This document shows positions 34,955 to 46,791 of a stretch of 64,000 nucleotides of DNA, piece after piece (position 1 is the stretch's first letter; the number at the start of each line of letters is the position of its first letter). The translations under genes were made by a program, and so were the position numbers. The notes under the pieces were generated by a model, which was not told the DNA's origin, made no database searches, and saw only the letters and a program-made list of their open reading frames with translations. Source of the stretch: Pomacea canaliculata (lineage: Eukaryota > Mollusca > Gastropoda > Architaenioglossa > Ampullariidae); assembly GCF_003073045.1 (NCBI RefSeq), contig NC_037596.1, forward strand, positions 29,892,184 to 29,956,183. The letters are read 5' to 3'.

Positions 34955-37900
34955 GTAAGTACTCAATAATGGTTTTTCTTAATATCGTTATGCTATGATG
35001 CTGCAAGAAGACCATGCCACCCGCTGTAGTACCCGTGTGATGACCGACCTTTACAGCATCAGTAAAGTCAGCGGCATGACTGTAGTATCACGTTACCCTG
35101 ACTAGTCTCCCCACTAGCTCGCTTGCAACATCCTGCGACATACAGGCCAGACATGGTTCATCTATTTCGATACTTGCATAACGGTTGCTGGTCATCATTA
35201 AACCGTATATAGTGACACTTGTTCTATGTACTCGGAAACAGATGCACTGAATGTATGACAGCAAATAGCGGCCACATTTTTAGTGTCCTGCCAGACTGAC
35301 AAAACACACTGACATTTCCTGACGTCAACACAAACAAAGAAAAGACAACCTCTTATTTCTGATAACATGTCTACCAACCAGCAAGTGTCAGTCAACAAAC
35401 ACAAGAAACTCAGTAAATAGGACGTCAGCCACTGTCATCTCACTGAAAATATCGACAAGAACAGTGACAGAAGCAACTCCATCAGCAAGGGGAATAATGC
35501 AACCTAGGACGATATTTGAATTCTTAACTGGAATGTTGATGGAGTTTTACCAAAACTAGGTATCACGGACTTAGTTGAATACCTATAGTATTTCGATGTG
35601 CTATGCATAACTGACAGTATATTGAGACCAGCCTCTAGTTACACCACTTTACCGACTACTGTTTGTATTTTGCTCCGGTTACGAAACTGTTATTTTGATG
35701 TAATCAGGACAAGGATGTCGTTCAATCTGTTTTATGCTTTAGATTACATCTGTGCATCCAACGAGCTGTGTAAGGAAGAGATATTCCAGTCTTTAAAAGT
35801 CGAAAATAGTAGTGAGACCATCTGCCAGCCACTGACAGTGCGCATGACACGAACAGACCGCGAGAACCCACGTGGAAATTGAAAATAGACCGAAAAAGTA
35901 GTTTGGCACGGTGACAGAGTAAATCCTTTTTAAGCAACACTGGACACGGGAAAAGCCAGAGACGAACTTGCAAATGCGTCCTGTGAAATAGGGCAAAATG
36001 TGAATAAATCTATTGGTCTGTTCGTGAGCTGCCTACAGGTAACCCAAGAAAGCAATCAGACTGGTTTGACCAAGAATGTACACAGGCATAAAAATCGGCT
36101 AAACCTTGTTTACATAAATACAGATGTCAAAGGTCGGACCAGTCTTTATCAATCTGTAGAGGCAAGGCAACAGTGCTGGAGGTTAGTGAAGGAAAAAAAT
36201 AGAATATATAAAAAGGTAAAAGCAGAGAATTTGACAAAGCCAATCAGTTACCCAAAACTGTTTTGGGAAGTAATAAAATTATGTTTGGGTAACACAGGGT
36301 GACAGGCTCGTTCTTAGCCCCCGCGGGGCCCGAGGCAAAGGGCATGTGCGGGGCCCTAACGCCACGATCACACGGTTTTAGTTGGGATCTAAAGTCACTT
36401 TTTTCCTCAGGGATATCTCGTCTTTTATCATTGACAACACGCTGCATACAAATTACAACATAAGCCTACGATTAATTTATTTGTAACGTTCGTCAATAGG
36501 TTACATTAGCCTAGTTACCATATCAGTCAAAAGCGCGGGGCCCTAGGCAGATGCCTCGTCCGCCTGCCCCTAAGCACGGCCCTGCAGGGTGAAAGTATTA
36601 CAAAAGATGAGTGGATGAATCACTTTAAAGAAGTTTTCAAAGATAATAACCTTCATATACCTGATGTTGATTGCACAGATTTTGATAATCTGCCTGGAAT
36701 AGAGGAACTCAATGAGACCATTAGAGAGAGCGAGGTACATACCGCAATACGAAACCTCAAGTTGCAAAGTGTGTGGCACAGATAAAGTGTTAGTATTAGC
36801 CGATGAACTGGCAGTTGGCTTTTCAACTAAATATTTTTAGCCAATTTTTCCTATCTTGAAATGTATATGTACATAACAGGAATCTATAATTGTAACCATC
36901 TATAAGAAAGGCGATCACGAGTGCCTGTAACGACAGAGTTATCTCCCTTCTAAGCGTGGTCTCATGCGTCGGTGTCCTTTATTACTTTTATGTTTGACAT
37001 AGTTACAATGTAATATAGAGAGGTTTATATAAAGCAAGGAAGGTGCTTTCTCTGTAATGTCTAATACAGTGATGCCCAACCTTTTTCGGCCTGCGGGCCA
37101 TATCCATTTCGGACAGCCGTGTCGCGGGCCACTTCACCGCAAAAATACTAAAAGGAAAAAAAAATAGAGCAGATACCATTTTTTATTAGAAACAAGTTGT
37201 ACTTACCATTAATTATGTAGTAATTAGTGGGATATTTGAAGTTGTTTTCCCGAAACGAACTTCTGAATGTCCGGCCTAATCGTAGAGACACCAAGTCGGA
37301 GAACTGAATCGAAATGTTCGTCCATCGAAAAAAAAGATTGAGAGACGCCCCTACGTGGGGATAAATACTTCTTCTTCCTTTTTTTTTTTTCGTTTTTTAA
37401 GGAATTCTTTTATTACTAACATGCCGATTTGCTGCACTGTGGGCAGAAGTTTCGCGGGCCGTAGGTTGTGCATCCCTGGTCTAATACATTTACTTATTCA
37501 TTCTAGAATTTTTACTGTTAGGTACAGTAGTTTTTATAAATTGGACATGAGAGTGTCTTACTTTAATCAACAGAGGAACACAAATGTTTTGATGTTCAAG
37601 TCTGTAGGTAATAATATTTGCTGTAACTCTTTACAAATTCACTTTCATGGTTGATTAGATGCACAGAGTGAAGTCCGGCTTGTGAATGGAACTGCCCCAT
37701 GGAATGGTGTCCTTGAGGTGTTGTTCGAAAGAACGGTGTGCACAGTGTGTGACCAGAGGTTTAGGAAACAAGATGCACAGGTGGTCTGCAGGATGCTGGG
37801 CTTCAACACGTGTGTAATGTTTTGTGATCTTATGTGTAGTGCAATTATATTTGTTTTTTCATGTTATATTCACGATAAACAGATAATATACTACAGTTTC

Positions 37901-40900
37901 TTAATAAGTCATTTTACTTTCGTCTTATTCTAATTAATGAGCTGCATACCCATTCCAGATAATCTTTTTATATAAGATATAATAAGATAAAAATTTTGAT
38001 GCAGAGGCACTTGTGTGTGTGTGTACGTGTGTGATTTGTTTACAAACATTAAAAAGGGACAATTAAGTAATATCAAAAGCAAGTAGACATAAAATAATGA
38101 AACAAGTTCATAAATATGTCGTTTGTACTGATTAAAAATTATTGACTTACTTAGTCTATAATTAACGACAGATAATAAAAGCAATCCGTCTCCATGTATA
38201 TGCAAATTGCTTTATAAAAAAAAGTGTTGATTTTGACTGCATCTAGTGTGTATCTATTAAAATAAGTCGGTACAGTCTATAGATAAAAACAGACAAATGC
38301 ACAAACATACCTTTGTCAAACAGGTCGCAAGTTTATACAGCGTCGCTATTTGTAGACATTCGGAGCTACAACCATATCAGGTTTGACGAACTGAGTTGTA
38401 CAGGCGAGGAGACCAGCTTAGAGATGTGTAGTGGTAGATGGATTAGCTTTCTCCCCCGGTGCTCCTATGTCATTGGTATCACATGCAACTCACGTAAGAA
38501 TCTGCTGTTTATATTCTGTTTTTTGCTGTGTCTTATTATATATCCTGAATGAAGAACAAGAAACATTGACGCCTTTAGTATTTTTTATGCAAGAATTCCT
38601 TATAAAAGAGATATCACGCATGCAAGACTATCTAGAGATTAGGTAGATGCTTCTGAAATTAAGAAAGGATGTATTTTCACAACAAATAAAATGTTAGACT
38701 TACCAATATTGCAACGCTTCTTAATTCTATAAATGATTATTGTCTTTTTGTTGATATAGAAGTCTTTTGTCTGCTCAGATACTGAAGTGACAATGCACAT
38801 GTAGGCAAACTTATAAAAATTTAGTAAATATCTGACGGCTTGTTACAGAAAACATACAAATAAGATTGATCGTCATGCCACCTAACAGACGACAGGTAGA
38901 GATAGACATCGGAGTTGGTCATTGGAGGCCAGTGTGTGTGTCGACTAACAACATTGCCAGGGTCGTCTGTAGACAGCTCGGCTTACCATGGTAAGTTCTT
39001 TTCTCCTGTTAGTGAACGAGTCTGTGGAAAGAGGATGAATACATTCTACTGAAATTACACAGTTTAAGGGAATGAACTATGAACCTTGCTAATCATTAAA
39101 TGCTAATTTTGAAACTTTACATTTTACACACACAGCTAAACACATGTCTAAACATGTTCACATGTTACTCCATCCATCCATTCATTCTTTACTTCCAATC
39201 TATCCCTATCACTTTAAAAAGAAAATGCTTGACATTAGCTACTTCAGGTGTAAAAAAATAAATCTTATATATTTATATAGTGGAATAAATAAACGCCTGT
39301 AATATAGTTATGTTCTCATTAACAGTATATCTATCTACATAAATACTGGTCTATGAATGCTGACTGTCGTCTGAATTATACCATGATCTATTTATTTATT
39401 TAACCTTGCACAATACAGATACATAAGTTCTTCTGGATTAAGAACACCTGAAGCATTTTAATTAAGCATTAATAATTATTGGAACAATTGTTGCAAAAGG
39501 TATTCTGCAATGTTTAGGCTTGGTGCCAGGACGTTTTTATATGAAGACTTTTCGATGCCTGGTCATTTTTCATCTTGCCATGGGAATGAGACTAGCATCG
39601 CTGAGTGTCAGCATGAGATATCTAGTGACAGAAATTGCCAGGAATACACCATCATTTGCAGTAACTGTAAGAACTTCTATTTTATAAAAGTAAAACTCAT
39701 CAACGTGTGTACAATTTGTATGTTAGGTTTAACACCTGAAACTACCTGTTTTGCATATGAAATAAAGAAATAAAATACTGTAATTATTTCCAGTCTCATA
39801 TTAGGCTAAATGTTTAAATGGTTTCCACAAATGCAACCAACTAAAGGGATGCAACTTTGTATTAATAAAAACCGCTTCGATTGCCTCTTTAACAGTATAT
39901 GTTTTACTCTATTATTCTAGTTTCATTTGAAATTCTTTTTATAATCTAAATTTTTTAAAATGCAACCGGTGATAAGTCTTATCTATATACTCTCCTACCT
40001 TTTCATTCATGTTATGATAAACCTATCTAACCCTTACTGTTTTTTCCCCCGTCACTTCATTCAATAATGTTAAGTTTCAGTCTAAGTCTGATATAATTTT
40101 AGGAACCTGACGATATGATAAAGATCGTTTATGTGAAATAAAGAAAAATAGATGATTGTTCAGAAAAAAAAAAACTAATAGCTTTAATTTTTTAATGCCA
40201 TGAGGAAACAAAGGGGGCATCGTTGCAATATTTAACTGTGGTAAAGAGGCGTTTGTTCATTATTAAATATTTAGTTACCAAACAGTTACATCTTTCTGCG
40301 GAGGCGACTTAATTGTTAGTTTAATGTCGCTAACAGTTTCAAGTGTTTTTATTTTACAGATCTTCTGAACATCCATACAAACAGTAGCAGATATCCCTTA
40401 ATGCAGGAAACAAATGCTACTTTAAAGTGTGAGAGCAATGAGCGGTCTGATGTAATAAAGTACACGTGGCCAGAAAATGCAGGCGGGTTCCCTGATGGCA
40501 GTAGCCTGATCATCACTAGAGTGACCAGGGAACATCATGGAAGCCGAGTGAGGTGTGAAGCGATGTACAGTGATGGTGAAGTTGTCTCCAGTGACAGACT
40601 GCAATTACAGGTTTACTGTGAGTATTGCGATCCAACGACAATAAATGTTATGAATAAGGCCACTTAGTCATCGACAGCATATAGTATCTTTACGCAAATG
40701 AGTTTCAAGTTTATCATCTCACAGAAATAAAGTGCTTCATTTACAAGCTGCATACCTTGATCTTCTCTCTATTTTTTTTCTAACCTACATGCAAGGTTAA
40801 CTGTGTTTGTATGTTTATATGTGTAGCCGTGTACATGTTTCGACAGAAACTGCTACTTTTGGTTTCAGATAGATGTTATTAAGTAAAACCTAAGACATTG

Positions 40901-42418
40901 CCTGATGTATAGATGATACTGGAGTGGAATCACGTTCTATCGGCATGTTTACAGATCGCCCTGTTATCAGGATAACACGGAGTGATAATCAGAGTCAGCC
41001 ACTGTCCACCTACTCTGAGGTCATCAAGGGTCACAATGTGACGTTTGTGTGTGACGCTGACAGCAACCCGCCTCCTGCTTCCATCACGTGGTCAGGGAAA
41101 GTAAACAGCACTACTGGGGAGCTACACATCATAGCAGCACAGCAGACGACACATGACGGTAACTACACCTGTACCGTGGTGACTGAGACAGTTGATGATG
41201 ATCGTCTACCACTGATGACATCTTACCATTCTGCAATCATCGTTAAAGGTATTGTTATCTTTCCCTTTTGTTTTTCTCTCTCTTCTCTTTGCGTTATTTA
41301 CACTTTAAACATTTTTTTGTGTATTTGTCTATACAGCTTAATAAATTTGGAAAACAAATTAAGTGTATGTGCGAAATATCCAGAAAAGTCTACCTTTTAC
41401 GCTTTAAACATTTTGTAAAGAGCAAAAAGACATAAGTTAAACAGATACTTTTTCCTGATCAGGCTAGCTTGTTTTATTAAATGTCAGTAAGAATTGCATG
41501 TATTTTTACAGTTTTTGTCAACATCCATATAACCAGTAGCAGATATCCTTTAATGGAGGAAACAAATGCTACTTTAAAGTGTGCAAGCGATGAGCGGTCT
41601 GATGTAATAAAGTACACGTGGCCAGAAAATGCAGGCGGGTTCCCTGATGGCAGTAGCCTGATCATCACTAGAGTGACCAGGGAACATCATGGAAGGCGAG
41701 TGAGGTGTGAGGCGATGTCTAATGATGGTGAAGTTGTCTCCAGTGACACACTGCAATTACAGGTTTACTGTGAGTATTGGGATCCGACGACAATGAATGT
41801 TATGAATAAAGCCACTTAGTCATTGACAACATTTAGTCTTCAAGCAAATGAGTTTGCGGCCCTATGCTCGACTGGGGGTGACTAGGATCAAGAGAGATTA
41901 CTTGAGTTAAGAAAAAAAAGACATCTGATTCACTGTCAAAAAACTTTATATTTGAGCTGCCACTATTAGTGAGTCTAACCTCTTTCTTTGTGTGTGCGTG
42001 TGTATTTGCGTGCAAGTGTCAACAGAAACACTTCAGGTTCATACACTTGTCGAATTCGATAAATGAGATGTGCGACCAATCACGTGCTATCGGCTTGTTT
42101 ACAGATCACCCGGTTATCAGGATAACACGGAGTGACAATCAGGGTCAGCCACTGTCCACCTACTCTGAGGTCATCAAGGGTCACAATGTGACGTTTGTGT
42201 GTGACGCTGACAGCAACCCGCCTTCTGCTTCCATCACGTGGTCAGGGAAAGTAAGCAGCACTACTGGGGAGCTACACATCATAGCAGCACAGCAGACGAC
42301 ACACGACGGTATTTACATCTGTACCGTGGTCACTGGAACAAACGGTGATGATGAACGTCTGCCACTGAGGGCATCCTATCTAATTACACTGATCGTTAAA
42401 GGTATATTACACACACAC

Positions 42419-42464
<46 letters not shown>

Positions 42465-42601
42465 CGACACATTGTTCGTCATGAACCAGCTTTTCACCAA
42501 CAACAGTCCTCTTTCACTACAAGCCTTATTACCAGAAACATTTCAAGCCTTACCGCCGTATTTGCCCGTTTTGTATCGAAGACCGAAATCAACTTTATTA
42601 A
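34897..42601 (+). CDS. Gene C: SRCR-SRCR-Ig(x4)
   Basis: Exons 34897-34954, 37659-37809, 38324-38493, 38849-38990, 39518-39666, 40360-40617, 40955-41248, 41512-41769 and 42105-42401 join in frame. A last exon from 42507 gives a stop at 42599-42601 and a total of 623 residues. Architecture is the same as B. An alternative acceptor at 42536 also reaches a stop just before the shared CTGAG/GTAAGT donor, so either path predicts a secreted protein. Farther downstream (44007-44815) two phase-matched exons could form a cytoplasmic tail in a different splice form, but no membrane exon was found. Intron 1 carries a LINE, a hAT MITE inside it, and a second MITE. Confidence 0.82.
35500..36960 (+). mobile_element. 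LINE fragment in intron 1 of C
   Basis: Frames read WNVDGVLPKLGITDLVEYL and FDVLCITDSI (endonuclease start), then RTSLYQSVEARQQCWRLV and, after an inserted MITE, ITKDEWMNHFKEVF and LNETIRESEVHTAIRNLKL (entry to the reverse transcriptase). It is diverged, with several stops and frame changes. Part of the same copy is present in B. Confidence 0.75.
36303..36584. mobile_element. hAT-type MITE inside the LINE
   Basis: Left end CAGGCTCGTTCTTAGCCC, right end complement CAGGGCCGTGCTTAGGGG. The 8-base target duplication CAGGGTGA lies at 36295-36302 and 36585-36592. 282 bp, GC-rich ends, noncoding. Confidence 0.9.
37067..37478. mobile_element. hAT-type MITE in intron 1 of C
   Basis: Close copy of the element at 2605-3035 with the same ends, but with its own 8-base target duplication GTCTAATA (37059-37066, 37479-37486). 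It is therefore a separate insertion. Confidence 0.9.
37659..37809 (+). CDS. Gene C exon 2, SRCR1 first half
   Basis: EVRLVNGTAPWNGVLEVLF, VCTVC and VVCRMLGF. GTGTGT donor. The TW pair of A reads TV here. Confidence 0.85.
38324..38493 (+). CDS. Gene C exon 3, SRCR1 second half
   Basis: SQVYTASLFVDIRSYNHIRF, SCTGEETSLEMC and IGITC. 170 bases, donor GTAAGA. Confidence 0.85.
38849..38990 (+). CDS. Gene C exon 4, SRCR2 first half
   Basis: IQIRLIVMPPNRRQVEIDIG, HWRPVC and ARVVCRQLGLP. Phase 1 to 2. Confidence 0.85.
39518..39666 (+). CDS. Gene C exon 5, SRCR2 second half
   Basis: LGARTFLYEDF, SCHGNETSIAECQHE and TIIC. 149 bases. Confidence 0.85.
40360..40617 (+). CDS. Gene C exon 6, Ig-a1
   Basis: Complete Ig-a domain (ATLKCESNERSD, YTWPENAGG, RVRCEAM). 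Confidence 0.85.
40955..41248 (+). CDS. Gene C exon 7, Ig-b1
   Basis: Complete Ig-b domain, 294 bases. One codon of the Asp run after TETV is missing relative to the other copies. Confidence 0.85.
41512..41769 (+). CDS. Gene C exon 8, Ig-a2
   Basis: Complete Ig-a domain (LKCASDERSD, YTWPENAGG, RVRCEAMSND). Confidence 0.85.
42105..42401 (+). CDS. Gene C exon 9, Ig-b2
   Basis: Complete Ig-b domain; reads SNPPSASITWSG and GIYICTVVTG, so it has diverged from its sisters near the last cysteine. Confidence 0.85.
42421..42466 (+). repeat. (ACA)n microsatellite after Ig-b2 of C
   Basis: About 15 ACA units directly downstream of the Ig-b2 donor. Read-through gives an artefactual poly-Thr tail. Confidence 0.95.
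42507..42601 (+). CDS. Gene C terminal exon (candidate)
   Basis: From CAACAG in phase 1 the frame gives about 30 basic and aromatic residues (VLFHYKPYYQKHFKPYRR) and stops at 42599-42601. It ends by the CTGAG/GTAAGT donor shared with A and B. The choice between the acceptors at 42507 and 42536 is uncertain. Confidence 0.4.
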
Positions 42602-43275
42602 GAGAGAGCTGAGGTAAGTAAAGTTGTATGTAATCACATTGTCGGCGGCCTTTATAGACACCTTAAAGTCACGTGGGATGTTGATTTGAGGTTATTGGTT
42701 CTATATACATGTAGACTGATTTTTATTGCATAGTATAATACAATTTAACTTTATTCATTTCCAGAGGCAATTATCTTTAGAGCTGTTAAGATTTAAGAGT
42801 ATGGTCCTTGTTCACCTAGTAGTGGAGCAAATTAAACATCTTTTACCTGAAATTTTACAAAATCTTTACAGGTTATCACGTATGGTTCTTCGAGAAATAT
42901 AAAAAGACCTGGAATATTTAACATATCAGTTTGTTGTATCTATAGTTGACATGGCTACAGGTGGCTACTTATTTCTAGAGCACACCAAATAAGCGACACG
43001 GACATTGAGTAAAAGATGTTTTCAGTGGAAATTGAACATCAGCAACATGTTTCCAGAATTGTTCCTAGCATTTCAAGAAATAGAAAATTAGTGAAAAGGT
43101 AAGTCTTTGCTCCATTTTGCGTTTGCCTTGCTACAATACTTTTCTTTCATTTAGTTTACGTGTTCCAAGCGCTACTCCATACACACACAAAGGAACATGT
43201 GAGAGTGTACAGCAACAGCAACATACATGTTTGTGGTAATGTGTGTTTATTTAAATTTTTCCTTCTATTCCCACT

Positions 43276-43540
43276 GTGACGATGGTTTCGGAAAAGAAGA
43301 GGCACGGATGACCTGCAAGATGTTGGTCTTCGACAGGTGAGAAATATTTGATGGTCAAACTACAGGTTGCAAGTCTTGATGTTGGAATCGTTCACGTACA
43401 GAGAAGGCTCGGGCCTCATCGTCCTTGACGACCTGAGGTACACAGGTGAGGAGTCCAGGTTAGAGGAGTGTGACTATGAAGGATTTTACAAACATGATTG
43501 CAGTCACATTGAGGACGTTGGTAACATCTGTAACACCCCT
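43276..43540 (+). pseudogene. Relic third SRCR domain downstream of C
   Basis: First part (to 43336) reads CDDGFGKEEARMTCKMLVF. Second part (43366-43540) reads LIVLDDLRYTGEESRLEEC and DCSHIEDVGNIC. A donor/acceptor pair only 29 bases apart separates them, the opening strand of the domain is missing, and the final donor is lost (TTAGAA for GTAAGA). The CSHxEDVG ending is closer to textbook SRCR than the live domains. Confidence 0.65.
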
Positions 43541-43853
43541 TAGAACGACCTATTCCTATCTGTTGGTTTCCTGTATGACATGTTTTTGTAACTTTGCTGA
43601 GAGAAACAAAAGGAGTAAAAGAGATATTAATTAAACTAAAATTAACGTATTTCAGATGTATAAAGACCCTTTATTTACCTACAAAAATGTATAAATGGAA
43701 CAGGTATTTTCATAGCAAATAAATCTGTGAGTTTTCTTTAAAACATATTTAAGACTTCAGACAAGAGTGCACATGAGGATTAATATTTTTGCGATATATT
43801 ATTATCTTGATATATTGATTTCTACGTTTTGTGACTAATGCTGTTTGTCTGTA

Positions 43854-43909
43854 CAGGATAATACGGTCACAGGAGGTTATACAGGATAATACGGTCACAG
43901 GAGGTTACA
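43854..43909 (+). repeat. 28-bp tandem duplication
   Basis: ACAGGATAATACGGTCACAG plus eight further bases occurs twice in direct succession, duplicating possible CAG acceptor sites upstream of the candidate tail exon. Confidence 0.8.
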
Positions 43910-44006
43910 TAAAAAGGAAGAAAATAAGATACTATGAAGCAAGTTTCTGGTTTGATATGCTTATTTCACATGTTTATGTCCTGAGAGCCTATTAATTAAT
44001 CAACAG

Positions 44007-44171
44007 GAAGATATAAGAGCCGTGTGACAAGAGAAACACATTCAGGGAGGAAACAGTCGGCAGGAGTGCGTCTGGAAGAAATACCAGCTGGAGGTGTGAT
44101 GAACGTGTATCATGAAGAGAAAACTGACCATCGTGGAAAGAAGACCCGAAATGAAGACAAAGTTGATTCTT
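44007..44171 (+). CDS. Candidate cytoplasmic exon downstream of C
   Basis: Acceptor CAACAG, 165 open bases, phase 1 at both ends. Encodes a charged stretch (RYKSRVTRETHSGRKQ, MNVYHEEKTDHRGKKTRNED). Donor GTGAGG. No hydrophobic exon was found upstream, so its link to gene C is inferred from phase and position. Confidence 0.4.
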
Positions 44172-44750
44172 GTGAGGCTCTAAAAATAGTCACATGCTCT
44201 TTTAATAATAAAGTGCTTAGACGGGTAATTTGTACCTAGATATAAAATTGTATTTAAAAAGGCGTAAATACATCTTGAATTTGTATATATTGTTGAAATA
44301 TTTCATATATTTGCATAGAACTTGACAAAAATGTCTTCATACATCCTACTTCAAAGTGTTGGTACACCCTGCATTTGAAATAATATTTGTATTACCAGTT
44401 TTGGAGTAAAAATAGAGTACACAACGTTTCATTTTTTTGGTAACCTGAGGAATAAAAAGGATTTGATTGTAGGTATTTGTTCACAACACTTTAATGGTAG
44501 GGATACTGGTAGAAAATAAATCCTTTATCCAATTTTTTAAAGATACAAATTGGTGATCTTACGTTAAAAAGATGTAAAACAAAGAAATGTTTATCTTTCC
44601 CTATTTTTCTGTGCGAAGTTCTATTTTGTTCATCCGGTCACCAAGTGCAAAGGTCACAATGTTTGATTTGTTATCGCTTAAGACCACCCGATAATTGAAA
44701 GATTGGTTGTAGATGCTTTATTTCGTTACATTGATATTTCTCTGCTACAG

Positions 44751-44815
44751 ACCCAATCTATGTCAACACTACCGAGCTTGCCGAAGAAAAAGAACACATC
44801 TACAGCAATGTTTGA
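44751..44815 (+). CDS. Candidate terminal tail exon with two YxN motifs
   Basis: After TCTGCTACAG and in phase with the previous exon it reads PIYVNTTELAEEKEHIYSNV and TGA. Both tyrosines are in YxN context (YVN, YSN), the core preference of Grb2-type SH2 domains, and the second fits YxxV. Very short, so coding status is uncertain, but phase and composition agree. Confidence 0.45.
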
Positions 44816-46791
44816 AGTGTCTGCAAGTGGAAAGGCAAAGGAGTAAATAACACCAGAACTGATTTGAAAATGGCAAAAAAAAAAAACCCCAAAAAACAAA
44901 CACAACAAGACAAAGCATGTACTACAGAATAAAATGCATATTGCATTGTGCGAATGATGTGTCAAGACATTATAATTTATAGTTTAGAAGAGATATGGAT
45001 ATATCTAACTAGAAAAAAACAGTAACCTTAAGGAAAATGAAAATTTTCTTTTAATCTTGTTATTGCACACCGAAAGAAAACGAAGATCTGTTTAATGTTA
45101 TAATTATGTAGTTATCAGTAGTTAAGATAGTAAATGTAAATTAAAACTGTTAGTTAATCTAAGTTTTAGAATATTTTAAACACTTTTTAACCCTCTATGT
45201 AAATAAATAATTATCCTTTAGTCAAACGTTTTGGCTTCTTGTTAATGCCTTCTGTATTTTGAACGTTTTTTTCATATTAACTCTTTCTTTACGCGAGGCT
45301 AAAGGCGGTCAAACCCCCTGTACACATGAATTTACCCTTTTTTAAAAATTATTAAAAACTAACTAAACAAGATAGAAGAACAATTTAAACTGATTATGAC
45401 AGATCAAAATGTGTAGAAGTGGAACAGTTTACCTTAATGTTGCTTGAGAACTCACTTTTATGATAATCCAACCAAAATTAGGTATATGAAATGAAGTTTT
45501 GAAAAAGTTTATTCCACATTTTAAACATGGCGGCGCCCGAAATTCGGGAGCAAAAGAAAACCATTTTTACTCCATTCGTGGTCAAATTCTCTTTCATCTG
45601 AAGCAGGAATCTCTGGAATGTTCTTTCTGTTCTTATTTGACGTTTTAGATGGATGAAGTTCACGATCGTGTACAATCGTAAAGTACAGGTAGTGTAGAAT
45701 ATCGGCGAGACTTCCGTTCAAACGTACGTCCTTCGTCATGTAAGGGAGATAATTGTGTTCAGAAATGCTTAAACTATCTTATTTATCAAGTTTTTCTTTT
45801 AAACCACGAGCTATATAGGCCTTTAAAAATTACAACAATTCATCAGCGCAATGTGTATACTCCGTAGACAAGGAGCGTGGCAAGATCAGCCACCCGTGTT
45901 GAGTGAGTAAAGAAAGACTTAATAAACCTGTTTCAAATTATGTACAAGTATGCTATTTAATATATCATCTGTAAAACCTTTTTCGATCTCCTGTTTGCTG
46001 GCATATATGCATGGAAATGCTTGTTATTTTCATGCTTAAAAGTTATCAGTAGACGTCTAGAAACAGTCCGAAAGTGTTTGAAAGGGTTGAAAGATAAAAA
46101 GTAGAAACGGATGGACAATGCATGTCTCTGTGATATTAGTATCAGTATTTATACATGTACATTAAGTCATGTACTAGGATGTTTAAGAACTGCACATAAT
46201 AAACAATTTTCTTCTTATCACCATTCTATGTGTTTTTAAACTGGAATACATGAACGACAAAAATTAGTGTGTTAAAATTATTTAAGGGAAGATAAGGCAT
46301 TTTGCCTTGAGACTGATTTGCTTATCACTTTTGTCTAACTAGGGATTTTTACTTCCCTTTAAGTAAAACAGAAATCTTTCTCCTACTTTGCCCTTGTCTC
46401 CTGCTTCGTACGGTCACTGGTACAAAGACAAAATTTACTTCAGTCAAAGATGCCTCCTTTATACAAGTTGTGCTACCACCTGTTGGGTATTTTTTTCTGT
46501 TAAGCGATTTCAGTTATCTCAAAGATTTAAATGGGTAATACTAAAAGTGGTTCATATTTTGTAAAAGAAAAAAACGTGTGTTCATACATGAATAGAAAGG
46601 TTTTTAGGGTGTGTATAAGCGCCATTCTCATTTTGTTGGTGGTGCTGCAAGCGGCGGTGTGCTTTATATGTATCTGTGTGTCTGTGTATATAAAAGGTCT
46701 GGAAGAATTCTATTACTGCGCTATGTATTGCACGAAGAAGAGTTTAATATCAAGACAACAAAACTAACATGGTACACCATTAAACAGTATA
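44816..46791. other. Intergenic sequence downstream of C
   Basis: AT-rich with no recognisable gene. A few short open frames have no domain or splice support. Confidence 0.45.

Noticed and set aside
42402-42484. Poly-Thr C-terminus of the Ig-b2 frame in C
   Set aside because: It requires reading through a good splice donor into an ACA microsatellite.
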